A stretch of 7,693 bases of DNA from DATFYI01 sp035315125 (GCA_035315125.1 DATFYI010000048.1:1-7693), one strand, 5' to 3'. Shown: positions 1 to 7,396, counted from the stretch's first letter. Made by a program: numbers and translations. Notes: generated from the sequence alone by a model not told the origin.

Positions 1-1
1 A

Positions 2-2128
2 TATAACGCTGCCGTAATAGCGCTTACGATCGATGAACAGGGTATGGCTAAAACCGCTTCTCGTAAATTAGAAATAGCCCGGCGCATACACGACATCGCT
101 GTCAATGAGCATGATCTGCGACCTTATGATTTGGTTTTTGACGATCTTACCTTTACATTGGCAACTGGTGACCCAGAGTTCAACCAATCAGCTCAAGAAA
201 CCCTGGATGGCATACGCCTGATCAAATCTGAATTGCCGGGCGTACTGACATCATTGGGTATCAGCAATGTTTCATTCGGACTGCTTCCAGCTGCGCGGGC
301 TGTTCTGAACAGCGTAATGCTCTACCATGCCGTCCAGGCCGGTCTGGATATGGCTATTGTCAATCCAGCTCAAATCACCCCATACCCAGAGATTTCCACC
401 CAAGAGCAGGATCTGGCGGAAGATTTGATCTTCAACCGCCGTCCCGATGCCTTACAACATTTGATCGAACACTTCGAAAAGAGCGGATCAAACGGCCAAT
501 CAAAAGTAGACGAACAGCAGGTCACGCTGCAGGCCATGAATGCCGAAGAACGCTTGCACTGGCGCATCCTGCATCGCCAGAAAGAGAGCGTCGAAGCGGA
601 CATTGATGAGATCTTAAACCGCAGTCCACAATCTGAGTGGTCAAAAGTAGCGATTGAGATACTGAACACGGTATTATTACCGGCCATGAAAGAGGTGGGC
701 GATAAGTTTGGCACCGGTGAACTCATCCTGCCTTTTGTATTGCAATCGGCTGAGGTAATGAAAAAATCCGTCTCACACGTGGAAAAGTTTCTGGAACGAA
801 AAGAAGGTTCCAGCAAGGGGACGATGGTATTGGCAACAGTCTACGGGGATGTACACGATATTGGAAAAAACCTGGTCAAAACTATCCTATCCAATAACGG
901 CTACCAGGTGATCGATCTCGGTAAACAGGTACCTGCAGAAATAATCATCTCTAAAGCTGTTGAGCTCAAAGCGGATGCAATTGGTCTGAGCGCCTTATTG
1001 GTCAGCACCAGCAAACAAATGCCATTAATTGTGAATGAGCTGCAGCGCCGGCGTCTGAATATCCCGGTTTTGATCGGCGGGGCAGCCATCAACAAGCGTT
1101 TTGGAAGGCGTATCCTGCTTACGGACCAAGAAGAATACTACCAGGCTGGTGTTTTTTATTGTAAAGATGCATTCGAGGGCTTATCCGTTATGGATAGGCT
1201 GAGCGATCCTGACCAGCGTAGCCGTCTGCAAGCACAAATATTACACGAATCTGAAATTGAGCTGGATCGTCTTTCTGAATTATCGACCGCAGCAGCAATC
1301 CCAATTCCACACTCTGACGTCGAGAAAGCCGCCTTTATCCCAATTCCACCTGCCTGGGGAGCGCGGCTTGTCAGCCGGATGCCGTTGGAGGCAGTTTTCG
1401 AATACTTGCCAAAGAATGAACTTTTTCGTCTATCCTGGGGCGCAAAAAATACCCACGGAGAGGCCTGGATAAAATTACAGGCAGAATTTGAGGCCAGGCT
1501 TGATCAAATGCGCCGTCAGACCATCCGGGAAGACTGGCTGTGTCCACAAGGTATATACGGTTATTGGCCAGCGCAATCCGTGGGAGATGATTTGATCCTG
1601 TACGATCCTGGCAGTGTAAAAGGCGGCAGTCCAGAAGAATTAATGCGCTTTACCTTTCCGCGTCAGAGTTCAGGTGAATATTTATGCCTGGCGGACTATT
1701 TTGCGCCGGTCGATTCCGGCATTCTGGATGTAGCTGCTTTTCAGATCGTTACAGTTGGGCAACAAGCCACCGAACGATTTGAGCAACTGCAAGCGGCTGG
1801 CGACTACAGTGAAGCATATTTCTATCATGGCCTGGCGGTCCAAACAGCCGAGGCGGCTGCGGAATATTTACACCGTCATATCCGCCGGGAGCTCAAATTA
1901 CCGGACCAACAAGGCAAAAGGTATTCCTGGGGCTACCCTGCCATCCCTGAGTTATCGGACCACACCCGTATCTTCCAATTGCTGCCGGCTGAAAGTGAGC
2001 TGGGTATGACGCTCACACCAGCCTTTCAACTGGTACCCGAACAATCCACAGCCGCCATCATAATACATCATCCCCAGGCTAAATATTTTAACACTGGGGA
2101 AACCCGTCTGGAACAATTGATACGATAA
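2..2128 (+). CDS. metH: Cobalamin-dependent methionine synthase, pterin/cap/B12/reactivation part (5' end outside window)
   Basis: Transfers methyl from 5-methyl-THF to cob(I)alamin, the central step of B12-dependent methionine synthesis; cytoplasmic. The frame is open to the left edge, and the residues encoded before ATG 44 (AAVIALTIDEQG) match the interior of the MetH pterin domain, so ATG 44 is not the start. Visible domains: end of the pterin domain (2 to about 400), four-helix cobalamin cap (about 550-810), B12-binding Rossmann domain (about 815-1215) with DVHDIGKN at 848-871 (lower-ligand His codon 854-856), the SxL element GLSALL and an IGGAA loop, then the reactivation domain (about 1330-2125) with GYWPAQSVGDDL, CLADYF and RYSWGYPAIP. 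RxxxGY, known to contact AdoMet, is intact, but the usual PACP cysteine is Ile (1943-1945). Whether an N-terminal Hcy domain exists upstream cannot be seen; the next gene supplies one. The stop lies 22 bases before that gene, suggesting an operon. The family assignment is secure; the full architecture is not. Confidence 0.93.
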   Translation, partial: YNAAVIALTIDEQGMAKTASRKLEIARRIHDIAVNEHDLRPYDLVFDDLTFTLATGDPEFNQSAQETLDGIRLIKSELPGVLTSLGISNVSFGLLPAARAVLNSVMLYHAVQAGLDMAIVNPAQITPYPEISTQEQDLAEDLIFNRRPDALQHLIEHFEKSGSNGQSKVDEQQVTLQAMNAEERLHWRILHRQKESVEADIDEILNRSPQSEWSKVAIEILNTVLLPAMKEVGDKFGTGELILPFVLQSAEVMKKSVSHVEKFLERKEGSSKGTMVLATVYGDVHDIGKNLVKTILSNNGYQVIDLGKQVPAEIIISKAVELKADAIGLSALLVSTSKQMPLIVNELQRRRLNIPVLIGGAAINKRFGRRILLTDQEEYYQAGVFYCKDAFEGLSVMDRLSDPDQRSRLQAQILHESEIELDRLSELSTAAAIPIPHSDVEKAAFIPIPPAWGARLVSRMPLEAVFEYLPKNELFRLSWGAKNTHGEAWIKLQAEFEARLDQMRRQTIREDWLCPQGIYGYWPAQSVGDDLILYDPGSVKGGSPEELMRFTFPRQSSGEYLCLADYFAPVDSGILDVAAFQIVTVGQQATERFEQLQAAGDYSEAYFYHGLAVQTAEAAAEYLHRHIRRELKLPDQQGKRYSWGYPAIPELSDHTRIFQLLPAESELGMTLTPAFQLVPEQSTAAIIIHHPQAKYFNTGETRLEQLIR

Positions 2129-2150
2129 GCTATGAATTACAGGGGATAAT

Positions 2151-4007
2151 ATGGAAATCGCTGAATTTTTAAATCAGATCGATTCACCCAAACCTCTACT
2201 GGCTGATGGAGCCATGGGCACCATGCTGCATCAGCGTGGTGTTTGCTTTGACGATTGCTTTGACCAGCTCAATTTGACCAATCCCGGCTTGGTGGCAGAA
2301 ATCCACCAGGAGTACATTGAAGCCGGCGCCCAAATGATACAAACCAACACTTTTGGGGCAAACCGCTATAAACTGGCACGCCTTGGAATGCAAGAACAGG
2401 TCGTGAATATTAATTCGGCCGGGGTTGAATTAGCAAAAAAGATTATTGCTTCCAGTTCTCATTCGGTGCTCATCGCCGGTGATATCGGTCCCCTGGGAAT
2501 CCGCCTGAGCCCGTTTGGGCGTGTCCATCCAGAGCAGGCTCACCAGGCTTTTTGTGAGCAAATCGATGTTCTGATCAAATCCGGTGTGGATCTGATCATC
2601 ATTGAAACCATGACAGATCTTTTTGAAATCCATGAAGCTATAAAAGCCGCTCGTGAACTGGCCCCGAACCTTCCAATCATTACTTCAATGACCTTTACAC
2701 GTGATGATCGAACTTTGTTGGGTGATGATCCTGCCAAGGTTGCCAGGCTGCTTTCTGAATGGGGTACGGACGTGATAGGAATCAATTGTTCCAGCGGACC
2801 AGAACAAGTTTTAAGGATCCTTCGCCAGATGCAGCTACATAATCCACAAGCACGCTTTTCAGTTATGCCAAACGCCGGTTGGCCGGAGCAGGTTGGCGGC
2901 AGGATTATGTATCCAGCCGCGCCAGAATATTTTGGGGAATATGCCCTGGCTTTCTGGCAAGCGGGGGCTAATTTGATCGGTGGGTGCTGTGGTACAACTC
3001 CTCAGCATATCGCTGCTATGTCTCAAGCGATTTTATCGAACTCATTTGAGAAAAAAGCTGCCATTCCGGTCATCAATCTGATCGAGCGAGAAGATAGTAC
3101 GCCAGCGGAAAAACCTACCAGACTGGCCCAAAAACTTTCGGATAAAAAATTTGTCATCGCAGTAGAAATGGACCCACCTCGGGGCCTCGCCACGCAAAAA
3201 ATACTGGCTGGTGCCAGCTTGCTTGCTGAGGCAGGCGCAGATGTAATTAATGTGGCCGATAGCCCCATGGCGCGTATGCGCATGAGCCCCTGGGCAGTTT
3301 GCAACCTGATCCAAAACCAGGTGAATATTGAAACTGTCTTACACTTTCCCACCCGCGGCCGTAATTTACTGCGCGTGCAGGGAGATCTTCTCGCCGCCTA
3401 TGCGTTGGGCATTCGCAATGTTTTTATTGTGATGGGGGATTCAACCACAATTGGAGATTATCCAAATGCCATGGATAATTTTGACCTTGTTCCTTCCGGG
3501 TTGATTAAATTGATAAAAGAAGGTTTTAATACGGGTGTAGATCAGGCCGGATCCAATATCGGTCAGCCAACCACTTTCTTTGTTGGCTGCGCGTTAAATT
3601 TGCACCCATCCGACCCCCTGGATGAAATAAAAAGGTTACAACGTAAAATTTCGGCTGGGGCCGATTTCATATTAACCCAACCTGTCTTCAATTCAAATTC
3701 AGCCAGAAAATTTATCGAACAGCTTACAAACATCAACGGTCCGTTTACTGTGCCCATTCTGGTTGGCATTTTACCAATCGCAAATTCTCGCCATGCTGCT
3801 TTCTTGAACCATGAAGTGCCTGGTATTGATATTCCCAATCAGCTTTATGATCGCATGAAAAATGCAGGCGATGATTCCACACACATCGGAATAGAAATAG
3901 GTATAGAATTAATAAATCAGATGAAACCGTACATTCAAGGTGTTTATTTGATGCCAGCCTTCAACCGCTTCGATGTAGCTGCGGAAATCATCGACGCTAT
4001 ACGATAG
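2151..4007 (+). CDS. Bifunctional homocysteine S-methyltransferase / methylenetetrahydrofolate reductase
   Basis: A 618-residue two-domain cytoplasmic enzyme of the YitJ type. The N-terminal half (about 1-295) is a zinc homocysteine methyltransferase barrel: LLADGAMGTMLHQRG near the start, QTNTFGANRYKL, IAGDIGPLG, and three predicted zinc-ligand cysteines, Cys213 in GINCSSGP and Cys279-Cys280 in GGCCGTTP. A polar linker of about 35 residues follows. The C-terminal half (about 328-618) is a MetF barrel that reduces 5,10-methylene-THF to 5-methyl-THF with bound FAD. VEMDPPRG carries Glu339, equivalent by motif to catalytic Glu28 of E. coli MetF; VMGDST and ILTQPVFN match the conserved Asp and Gln regions; GILPI is also present. 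ATG 2151 is supported by AGGGG at 2141-2145, 5 bases upstream. The preceding gene carries pterin, B12 and reactivation domains, so this protein probably both makes the methyl donor and hosts the last transfer to homocysteine. Some YitJ-like proteins may use other methyl donors, so the partnership with the upstream protein is inferred. Confidence 0.94.
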   Translation: MEIAEFLNQIDSPKPLLADGAMGTMLHQRGVCFDDCFDQLNLTNPGLVAEIHQEYIEAGAQMIQTNTFGANRYKLARLGMQEQVVNINSAGVELAKKIIASSSHSVLIAGDIGPLGIRLSPFGRVHPEQAHQAFCEQIDVLIKSGVDLIIIETMTDLFEIHEAIKAARELAPNLPIITSMTFTRDDRTLLGDDPAKVARLLSEWGTDVIGINCSSGPEQVLRILRQMQLHNPQARFSVMPNAGWPEQVGGRIMYPAAPEYFGEYALAFWQAGANLIGGCCGTTPQHIAAMSQAILSNSFEKKAAIPVINLIEREDSTPAEKPTRLAQKLSDKKFVIAVEMDPPRGLATQKILAGASLLAEAGADVINVADSPMARMRMSPWAVCNLIQNQVNIETVLHFPTRGRNLLRVQGDLLAAYALGIRNVFIVMGDSTTIGDYPNAMDNFDLVPSGLIKLIKEGFNTGVDQAGSNIGQPTTFFVGCALNLHPSDPLDEIKRLQRKISAGADFILTQPVFNSNSARKFIEQLTNINGPFTVPILVGILPIANSRHAAFLNHEVPGIDIPNQLYDRMKNAGDDSTHIGIEIGIELINQMKPYIQGVYLMPAFNRFDVAAEIIDAIR

Positions 4008-4053
4008 AGAAACTCTCCTTATAGCTTCTTATTAAAACCGATTGGGAAATCGA

Positions 4054-5301
4054 ATGAGCCTAATGAAATCGGGGTTGCTGTTTGCTTTTCTGGGGATGGT
4101 ATTATCAGCCTGCCAGGCAAAATCCCTTTCTTTATCGAATTTACCCCACAATGTGGCCACATCTACTACGTCAGTCATCAGTGAAACGCTGTCAAACCAG
4201 ACGGCTACCCCACTTAAGATGATTACACCCACTGTCACTCCACCGGGATTTGTAATCCCAACTTTACAGCCAACATCAGTTCTGTCAACCTCTCAGCCTG
4301 ACATTTCTTTATTAGGTGCATATAATTTTCCGACTAATATAGATCCTTTGACTGGCTTGACTGTCAGCGATCCGTCTATATTAAACCGGAGACCTGTAAT
4401 GATTAAAGTCTCTAATTTTCCCCGCTATGGTCGCCCGCATGCAGGACTATCTTTTGCTGATCTGGTCTTTGAATATTATATCGGTGAACAGGTCAATCGA
4501 TTCCTGGCAGTTTATTACAGCCAGGACGCTCCAAAAATTGGCCCGGTTCGCTCCGGACGATTGATCGATCCTCAATTAGTCAATATGTTTGGAGGTCTGC
4601 TGGTATATGGAAATGCCGACCCCCAGGTGGATGGGATTATACGTATCATGTTAGGGGACCGGGCGCTGTCTTTCAATAACCTGCCCTGCCCGGTTATGTG
4701 CGGAATCGATACCCACAGTGTCGCCGGCGTCTTTGCCAATTCTGGTGAAGTTAGCCAATATGCCACAAAAACGGATATAAGCAACGATCGTCAGGATTTA
4801 CAAGGTCTGATATTTGATCCAAAACCTCCTACCAGCGACCAAACCGCCACGCTGATCGGCGTGCAATATAGTAACCTGGATCGCGGAGAATGGCATTACG
4901 ACCCTACCAGCGGAAAGTACCTGCGCTGGATTGAGAGCGAGGATGGAAAGAATAACATTATTCCTATGGAGCCGTTGGTTGACCGGTTAAATGGGCAACA
5001 ACTGGCATTCTCAAATGTGATCATTGCCTTCGCGACGTACGTAGAATATGCCCCCACCCTTCACGATATTGAAATCTGGAAAAACACACACGGGCAGCGC
5101 GCAGTTCTATTCAGAGACGGTCAAATGATTGAAGGTACCTGGAGAACAGAACAGTATGATCACCCAATGCATTTCTATAACCAATGGGGAGCTCCAATGG
5201 CGCTTAAACCCGGAACTAGCTGGATCGTTATAACCGGTACACATTCAACCCTACAGCAAACGGAACCAGGTCATTGGGAAATGCAGTTCGAAATGCCTTG
5301 A
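4054..5301 (+). CDS. DUF3048 (YerB-like) lipoprotein, first of a tandem pair
   Basis: Predicted lipoprotein of 415 residues, function unknown. From ATG 4054 it has a short N-terminus with one Lys, a hydrophobic stretch and lipobox LSAC (lipidated Cys codon 4111-4113). A Ser/Thr/Pro-rich stalk reaches about residue 88. The DUF3048 N-terminal domain starts near FPTNIDPLTG (residue 92) and includes RPVMIKVSNFP, RPHAGLSFADLVFEYY and GPVRSGR (163-169), the best-conserved motif of the family. The C-terminal DUF3048 part includes APTLHDIEIW, AVLFRDGQ and LKPGTSWIVI. A CPVMC pair (Cys212, Cys216) sits where the Firmicutes YerB sequence I recall has no cysteines; no other Cys occurs in the mature chain. 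TTG 4042 is in frame but lacks a ribosome site; GGGA at 4044-4047 lies 6 bases before ATG 4054, a weak site, and ATG 4063 would also leave a usable signal peptide. The stop of the methionine gene is 46 bases upstream. Family assignment is strong; role unknown. Confidence 0.88.
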   Translation: MSLMKSGLLFAFLGMVLSACQAKSLSLSNLPHNVATSTTSVISETLSNQTATPLKMITPTVTPPGFVIPTLQPTSVLSTSQPDISLLGAYNFPTNIDPLTGLTVSDPSILNRRPVMIKVSNFPRYGRPHAGLSFADLVFEYYIGEQVNRFLAVYYSQDAPKIGPVRSGRLIDPQLVNMFGGLLVYGNADPQVDGIIRIMLGDRALSFNNLPCPVMCGIDTHSVAGVFANSGEVSQYATKTDISNDRQDLQGLIFDPKPPTSDQTATLIGVQYSNLDRGEWHYDPTSGKYLRWIESEDGKNNIIPMEPLVDRLNGQQLAFSNVIIAFATYVEYAPTLHDIEIWKNTHGQRAVLFRDGQMIEGTWRTEQYDHPMHFYNQWGAPMALKPGTSWIVITGTHSTLQQTEPGHWEMQFEMP

Positions 5302-5328
5302 TGCTTTGGTATGTTAATGGGCCAATTT

Positions 5329-5334
5329 GGGAGG
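5329..5334 (+). promoter_or_regulatory. Ribosome binding site for the second DUF3048 gene
   Basis: GGGAGG stands 7 bases before ATG 5342, a near-ideal Shine-Dalgarno site. It overlaps the in-frame TTG at 5327 and the codons just after it, which makes TTG 5327 very unlikely to be the start and fixes initiation at ATG 5342. Confidence 0.85.
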
Positions 5335-5341
5335 CAATGAA

Positions 5342-6586
5342 ATGCAAACCAGTTTATCCAGAAAATACATGGTTGCTTTAGTAGGGCTCAGCCTTGTCCT
5401 ATTCGCATGTAACATTTTTACTCCAACAGCCGGTCAGGTTACAGTGTTGTCCACTGTGACTGTTCTGAGTTCGCCAACCGGTGAAACGCCCACTATCACG
5501 CCAACCGATACCCTTACTGCAACACCAACCCCTACTTTTACCATAACACCAACGAATACAGCCACTCAAACGCCAACTGCTACACCGATCGCTTATGGTC
5601 CGTCCGGGTTTCCAGCTAATGTCGACCCGCTAACCGGGCAAACGGTCTCAGATGCCAATATTCTAAATAGACGCCCTGTCATCATAAAAGTATCGAATTT
5701 TCCGGCAAATGGGCGGCCCCATGCGGGTCTATCATTTGCTGATATTGTCTTTGAATATTACATCGGAGAAGGGACCAATCGGTTCGCGGCGTTATATTAT
5801 GGCCAGGATTCCACAAAAGTTGGACCGGTTCGCTCAGGCCGGCGGGTAGATGCTCAATTGGGACGGATGTATCAGTCTATCCTCGGTTATGACAGCGCCG
5901 ACCAAACTCTCGTAAATCCAATCATTGTAAAGGCGTTGGGGAATCGCGCCATTAGCTTGAACTCATTTACCTGTCCTGCATTATGCGACACTGGCGCTCA
6001 TACAGTAACCAGTGTCTTTGCGAACACCTCCGAACTCAGTCAATTTGCAGCCAGTCACCAGGGAGTGATCAACCAGCGTCAGAAGCTGGATGGCATGTCT
6101 TTTGATTCTCGAACACCTACCGCTGGACAGATAGCTAACACGGTGGACATCTTTTTCAATCTGTATGACCAGGGCGAATGGCGCTATAACCCCTCTACAG
6201 GCCAATATTTACGCTGGATTGAGAGCACCGATAGCAACAACAAAGTTACTTTGGTTCAATTAACGGACCGCGATACAGGTCAGCAACTTTCATTTTCAAA
6301 TATAGTTGTCGTGTATGCAGTTTACAATCAGATTGCTCCGACGCTGCATGATATTAATCTATGGTATGATCAATCGGGTAGGCGTGCTATCTTATTCAGA
6401 GATGGTCAAGCAGTAGATGGAATTTGGAAATCGGGTGGCACAGATTCACCCCTCCGATTTTATAATTCACAAAATGCGCCAATGCCATTCAAGCCAGGAA
6501 ATACCTGGATGGTGTTTATGGGAGTTAATTCTAAATTGCAACAAGCAAGCTCCGGTCAATGGATCTTTCAGTTTTATCTTCCTTAA
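5342..6586 (+). CDS. DUF3048 (YerB-like) lipoprotein, second of a tandem pair, with Thr-x stalk
   Basis: Predicted lipoprotein of 414 residues, function unknown, with roughly half its residues identical by eye to the preceding gene product over the folded region. The signal peptide has Arg7-Lys8, a hydrophobic core and lipobox LFAC (lipidated Cys23, codon 5408-5410). The stalk (about 45-85) contains a strict alternation of Thr with another residue, positions 49-82. The DUF3048 domain begins near FPANVDPLTG and carries RPVIIKVSNFP, RPHAGLSFADIVFEYY, GPVRSGR (161-167), CPALC (Cys211, Cys215), then APTLHDINLW, AILFRDGQ and FKPGNTWMVF in the C-terminal part. Cys211 and Cys215 are the only cysteines besides the lipidated one. 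Start ATG 5342 is set by GGGAGG at 5329-5334. It lies 40 bases after its paralogue, consistent with tandem duplication and co-transcription. YerB-like proteins are surface lipoproteins of unsettled function, so none is assigned. Confidence 0.9.
   Translation: MQTSLSRKYMVALVGLSLVLFACNIFTPTAGQVTVLSTVTVLSSPTGETPTITPTDTLTATPTPTFTITPTNTATQTPTATPIAYGPSGFPANVDPLTGQTVSDANILNRRPVIIKVSNFPANGRPHAGLSFADIVFEYYIGEGTNRFAALYYGQDSTKVGPVRSGRRVDAQLGRMYQSILGYDSADQTLVNPIIVKALGNRAISLNSFTCPALCDTGAHTVTSVFANTSELSQFAASHQGVINQRQKLDGMSFDSRTPTAGQIANTVDIFFNLYDQGEWRYNPSTGQYLRWIESTDSNNKVTLVQLTDRDTGQQLSFSNIVVVYAVYNQIAPTLHDINLWYDQSGRRAILFRDGQAVDGIWKSGGTDSPLRFYNSQNAPMPFKPGNTWMVFMGVNSKLQQASSGQWIFQFYLP
5486..5587 (+). repeat. 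Low-complexity stalk coding region: 17 Thr-x dipeptides
   Basis: Codons 49-82 of the second DUF3048 gene alternate Thr with another residue without a break. Thr occupies 17 odd positions; the even positions are Pro (7), Ala (3), Ile (2), Asp, Leu, Phe, Asn and Gln. All four Thr codons are used almost equally (ACG 4, ACT 5, ACC 4, ACA 4), so the pattern is not a recent DNA-level repeat but looks maintained at protein level. It joins the lipid anchor to the folded domain and probably acts as an extended spacer, possibly O-glycosylated. Confidence 0.9.
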
Positions 6587-6601
6587 TCATTAATCATTTC
6601 T

Positions 6602-7330
6602 ATGCGCGTATTGATAATTTCTGATATCCATGGGAACCTGCCAGCACTGGATGCCGTGCTACAGGATGCAAACCCGGTAGATGCTACCTGGTGTCTGGGG
6701 GATTTGGTTGGCTATGGACCAAACCCGAATGAATGCATCGAGAGAGTTCGATCTCTTCCAAAATCGATCTGCGTTTTAGGAAATCATGACGCCGCCGCAC
6801 TAGGCCAAATCGATTTGCAAGCTTTCAATCGCGAAGCCCGCTTCTCTGCGCGCTGGACCCAGGAACACCTTAGCCCGGAGAGCCTTGAGTTCTTACGCAA
6901 CCTGCCCGAGGTTGTACAATACGGGGATGTAACATTGACCCATGGGAGTCCTCGCAACCCAGTGTGGGAATATTTGTTAGATACCAATACTGCCACTATT
7001 AATTTTGAATACTTTGGGACGAAAATTTGCCTGGTAGGGCATACACATCTGCCGATTGTTTATTACGCCCCGAACGGCAACCAAAAAACCGAATGGAATA
7101 TTATCAAGGTCGGAGAACCAACAAAAATTACGAGGCGGGCAATCATCAATCCTGGCTCAGTTGGGCAACCGCGCGACCACGATCCACGGGCTGCTTATGC
7201 GATATTTGATCCGCTCGAAAACATATGGGAAGCCCGCCGTTTGATTTATGATGTCAGCGAAACTCAAAAACGGATCTACGCGGCCGGTCTTCCAGAGCGA
7301 CACGCAATACGGCTGGCAGAGGGTTGGTAA
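6602..7330 (+). CDS. Calcineurin-like metallophosphoesterase family protein
   Basis: A 242-residue soluble protein with the complete metal-binding set of the YfcE/Metallophos_2 group: SDIHGN (Asp8, His10), GDLVGYGP (Asp34), GNHD (Asn61, His62), THGSP (His114) and GHTH (His147, His149). NPGSVGQPRD, typical of the family, follows at about 181-190. These residues form a two-metal centre that hydrolyses phosphomono- or diesters; the substrate cannot be read from the sequence. There is no signal peptide, so it is predicted to be cytoplasmic, unlike its lipoprotein neighbours. ATG 6602 directly precedes the first core strand RVLIISDIHGN, so a later start would cut the fold, yet no Shine-Dalgarno sequence is visible in the 15 bases after the previous stop. 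Translation may depend on coupling to the upstream gene. Length is normal and no key residue is missing. Confidence 0.92.
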   Translation: MRVLIISDIHGNLPALDAVLQDANPVDATWCLGDLVGYGPNPNECIERVRSLPKSICVLGNHDAAALGQIDLQAFNREARFSARWTQEHLSPESLEFLRNLPEVVQYGDVTLTHGSPRNPVWEYLLDTNTATINFEYFGTKICLVGHTHLPIVYYAPNGNQKTEWNIIKVGEPTKITRRAIINPGSVGQPRDHDPRAAYAIFDPLENIWEARRLIYDVSETQKRIYAAGLPERHAIRLAEGW

Positions 7331-7396
7331 ACCAGGAACTTTTTTATACGGTTGTCCGTCTAAAAATAAGAAACCAGTAATTATTTGCTGATCCAG

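Noticed and set aside
44..46. ATG at 44 as the start of the first gene
   Set aside because: The frame is open to the window edge and the upstream codons encode conserved MetH pterin-domain sequence.
370..816. 148-codon open frame on the - strand
   Set aside because: It lies entirely opposite the well-conserved cap and linker region of methionine synthase, and its product has no recognisable motif.
3023..3352. Overlapping - strand open frames of 109 and 90 codons
   Set aside because: Both are antisense to the Hcy-MetF linker and MetF start, resemble no protein I know, and have no supporting context.
4006..4016. AGAG-AAA-CTCT inverted repeat as a terminator after Hcy-MetF
   Set aside because: The stem is only 4 bp, includes part of the stop codon and is not followed by a T-run.
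4042..4044. TTG 4042 as start of the first DUF3048 gene
   Set aside because: No ribosome site precedes it; ATG 4054 gives a complete lipoprotein signal peptide with a weak GGGA site at suitable spacing.
5327..5329. TTG 5327 as start of the second DUF3048 gene
   Set aside because: It overlaps the GGGAGG ribosome site that serves ATG 5342.
7027..7244. Two short + strand open frames inside the metallophosphoesterase gene
   Set aside because: They are out-of-frame shadows over the conserved GHTH to NPGSVGQPRD region and have no ribosome site.
7322..7345. Possible intrinsic terminator after the metallophosphoesterase: GGTT-GGTA-AACC, then T6 at 7340-7345
   Set aside because: A 4-bp stem with two A-T pairs, 6 bases away from the T-run, is too weak to call.
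7348..7359. ACGG-TTGT-CCGT inverted repeat in the 77-base gap
   Set aside because: The arms are 4 bp, there is no T-run on either strand, and nothing supports an operator here; a match of this size is expected by chance.
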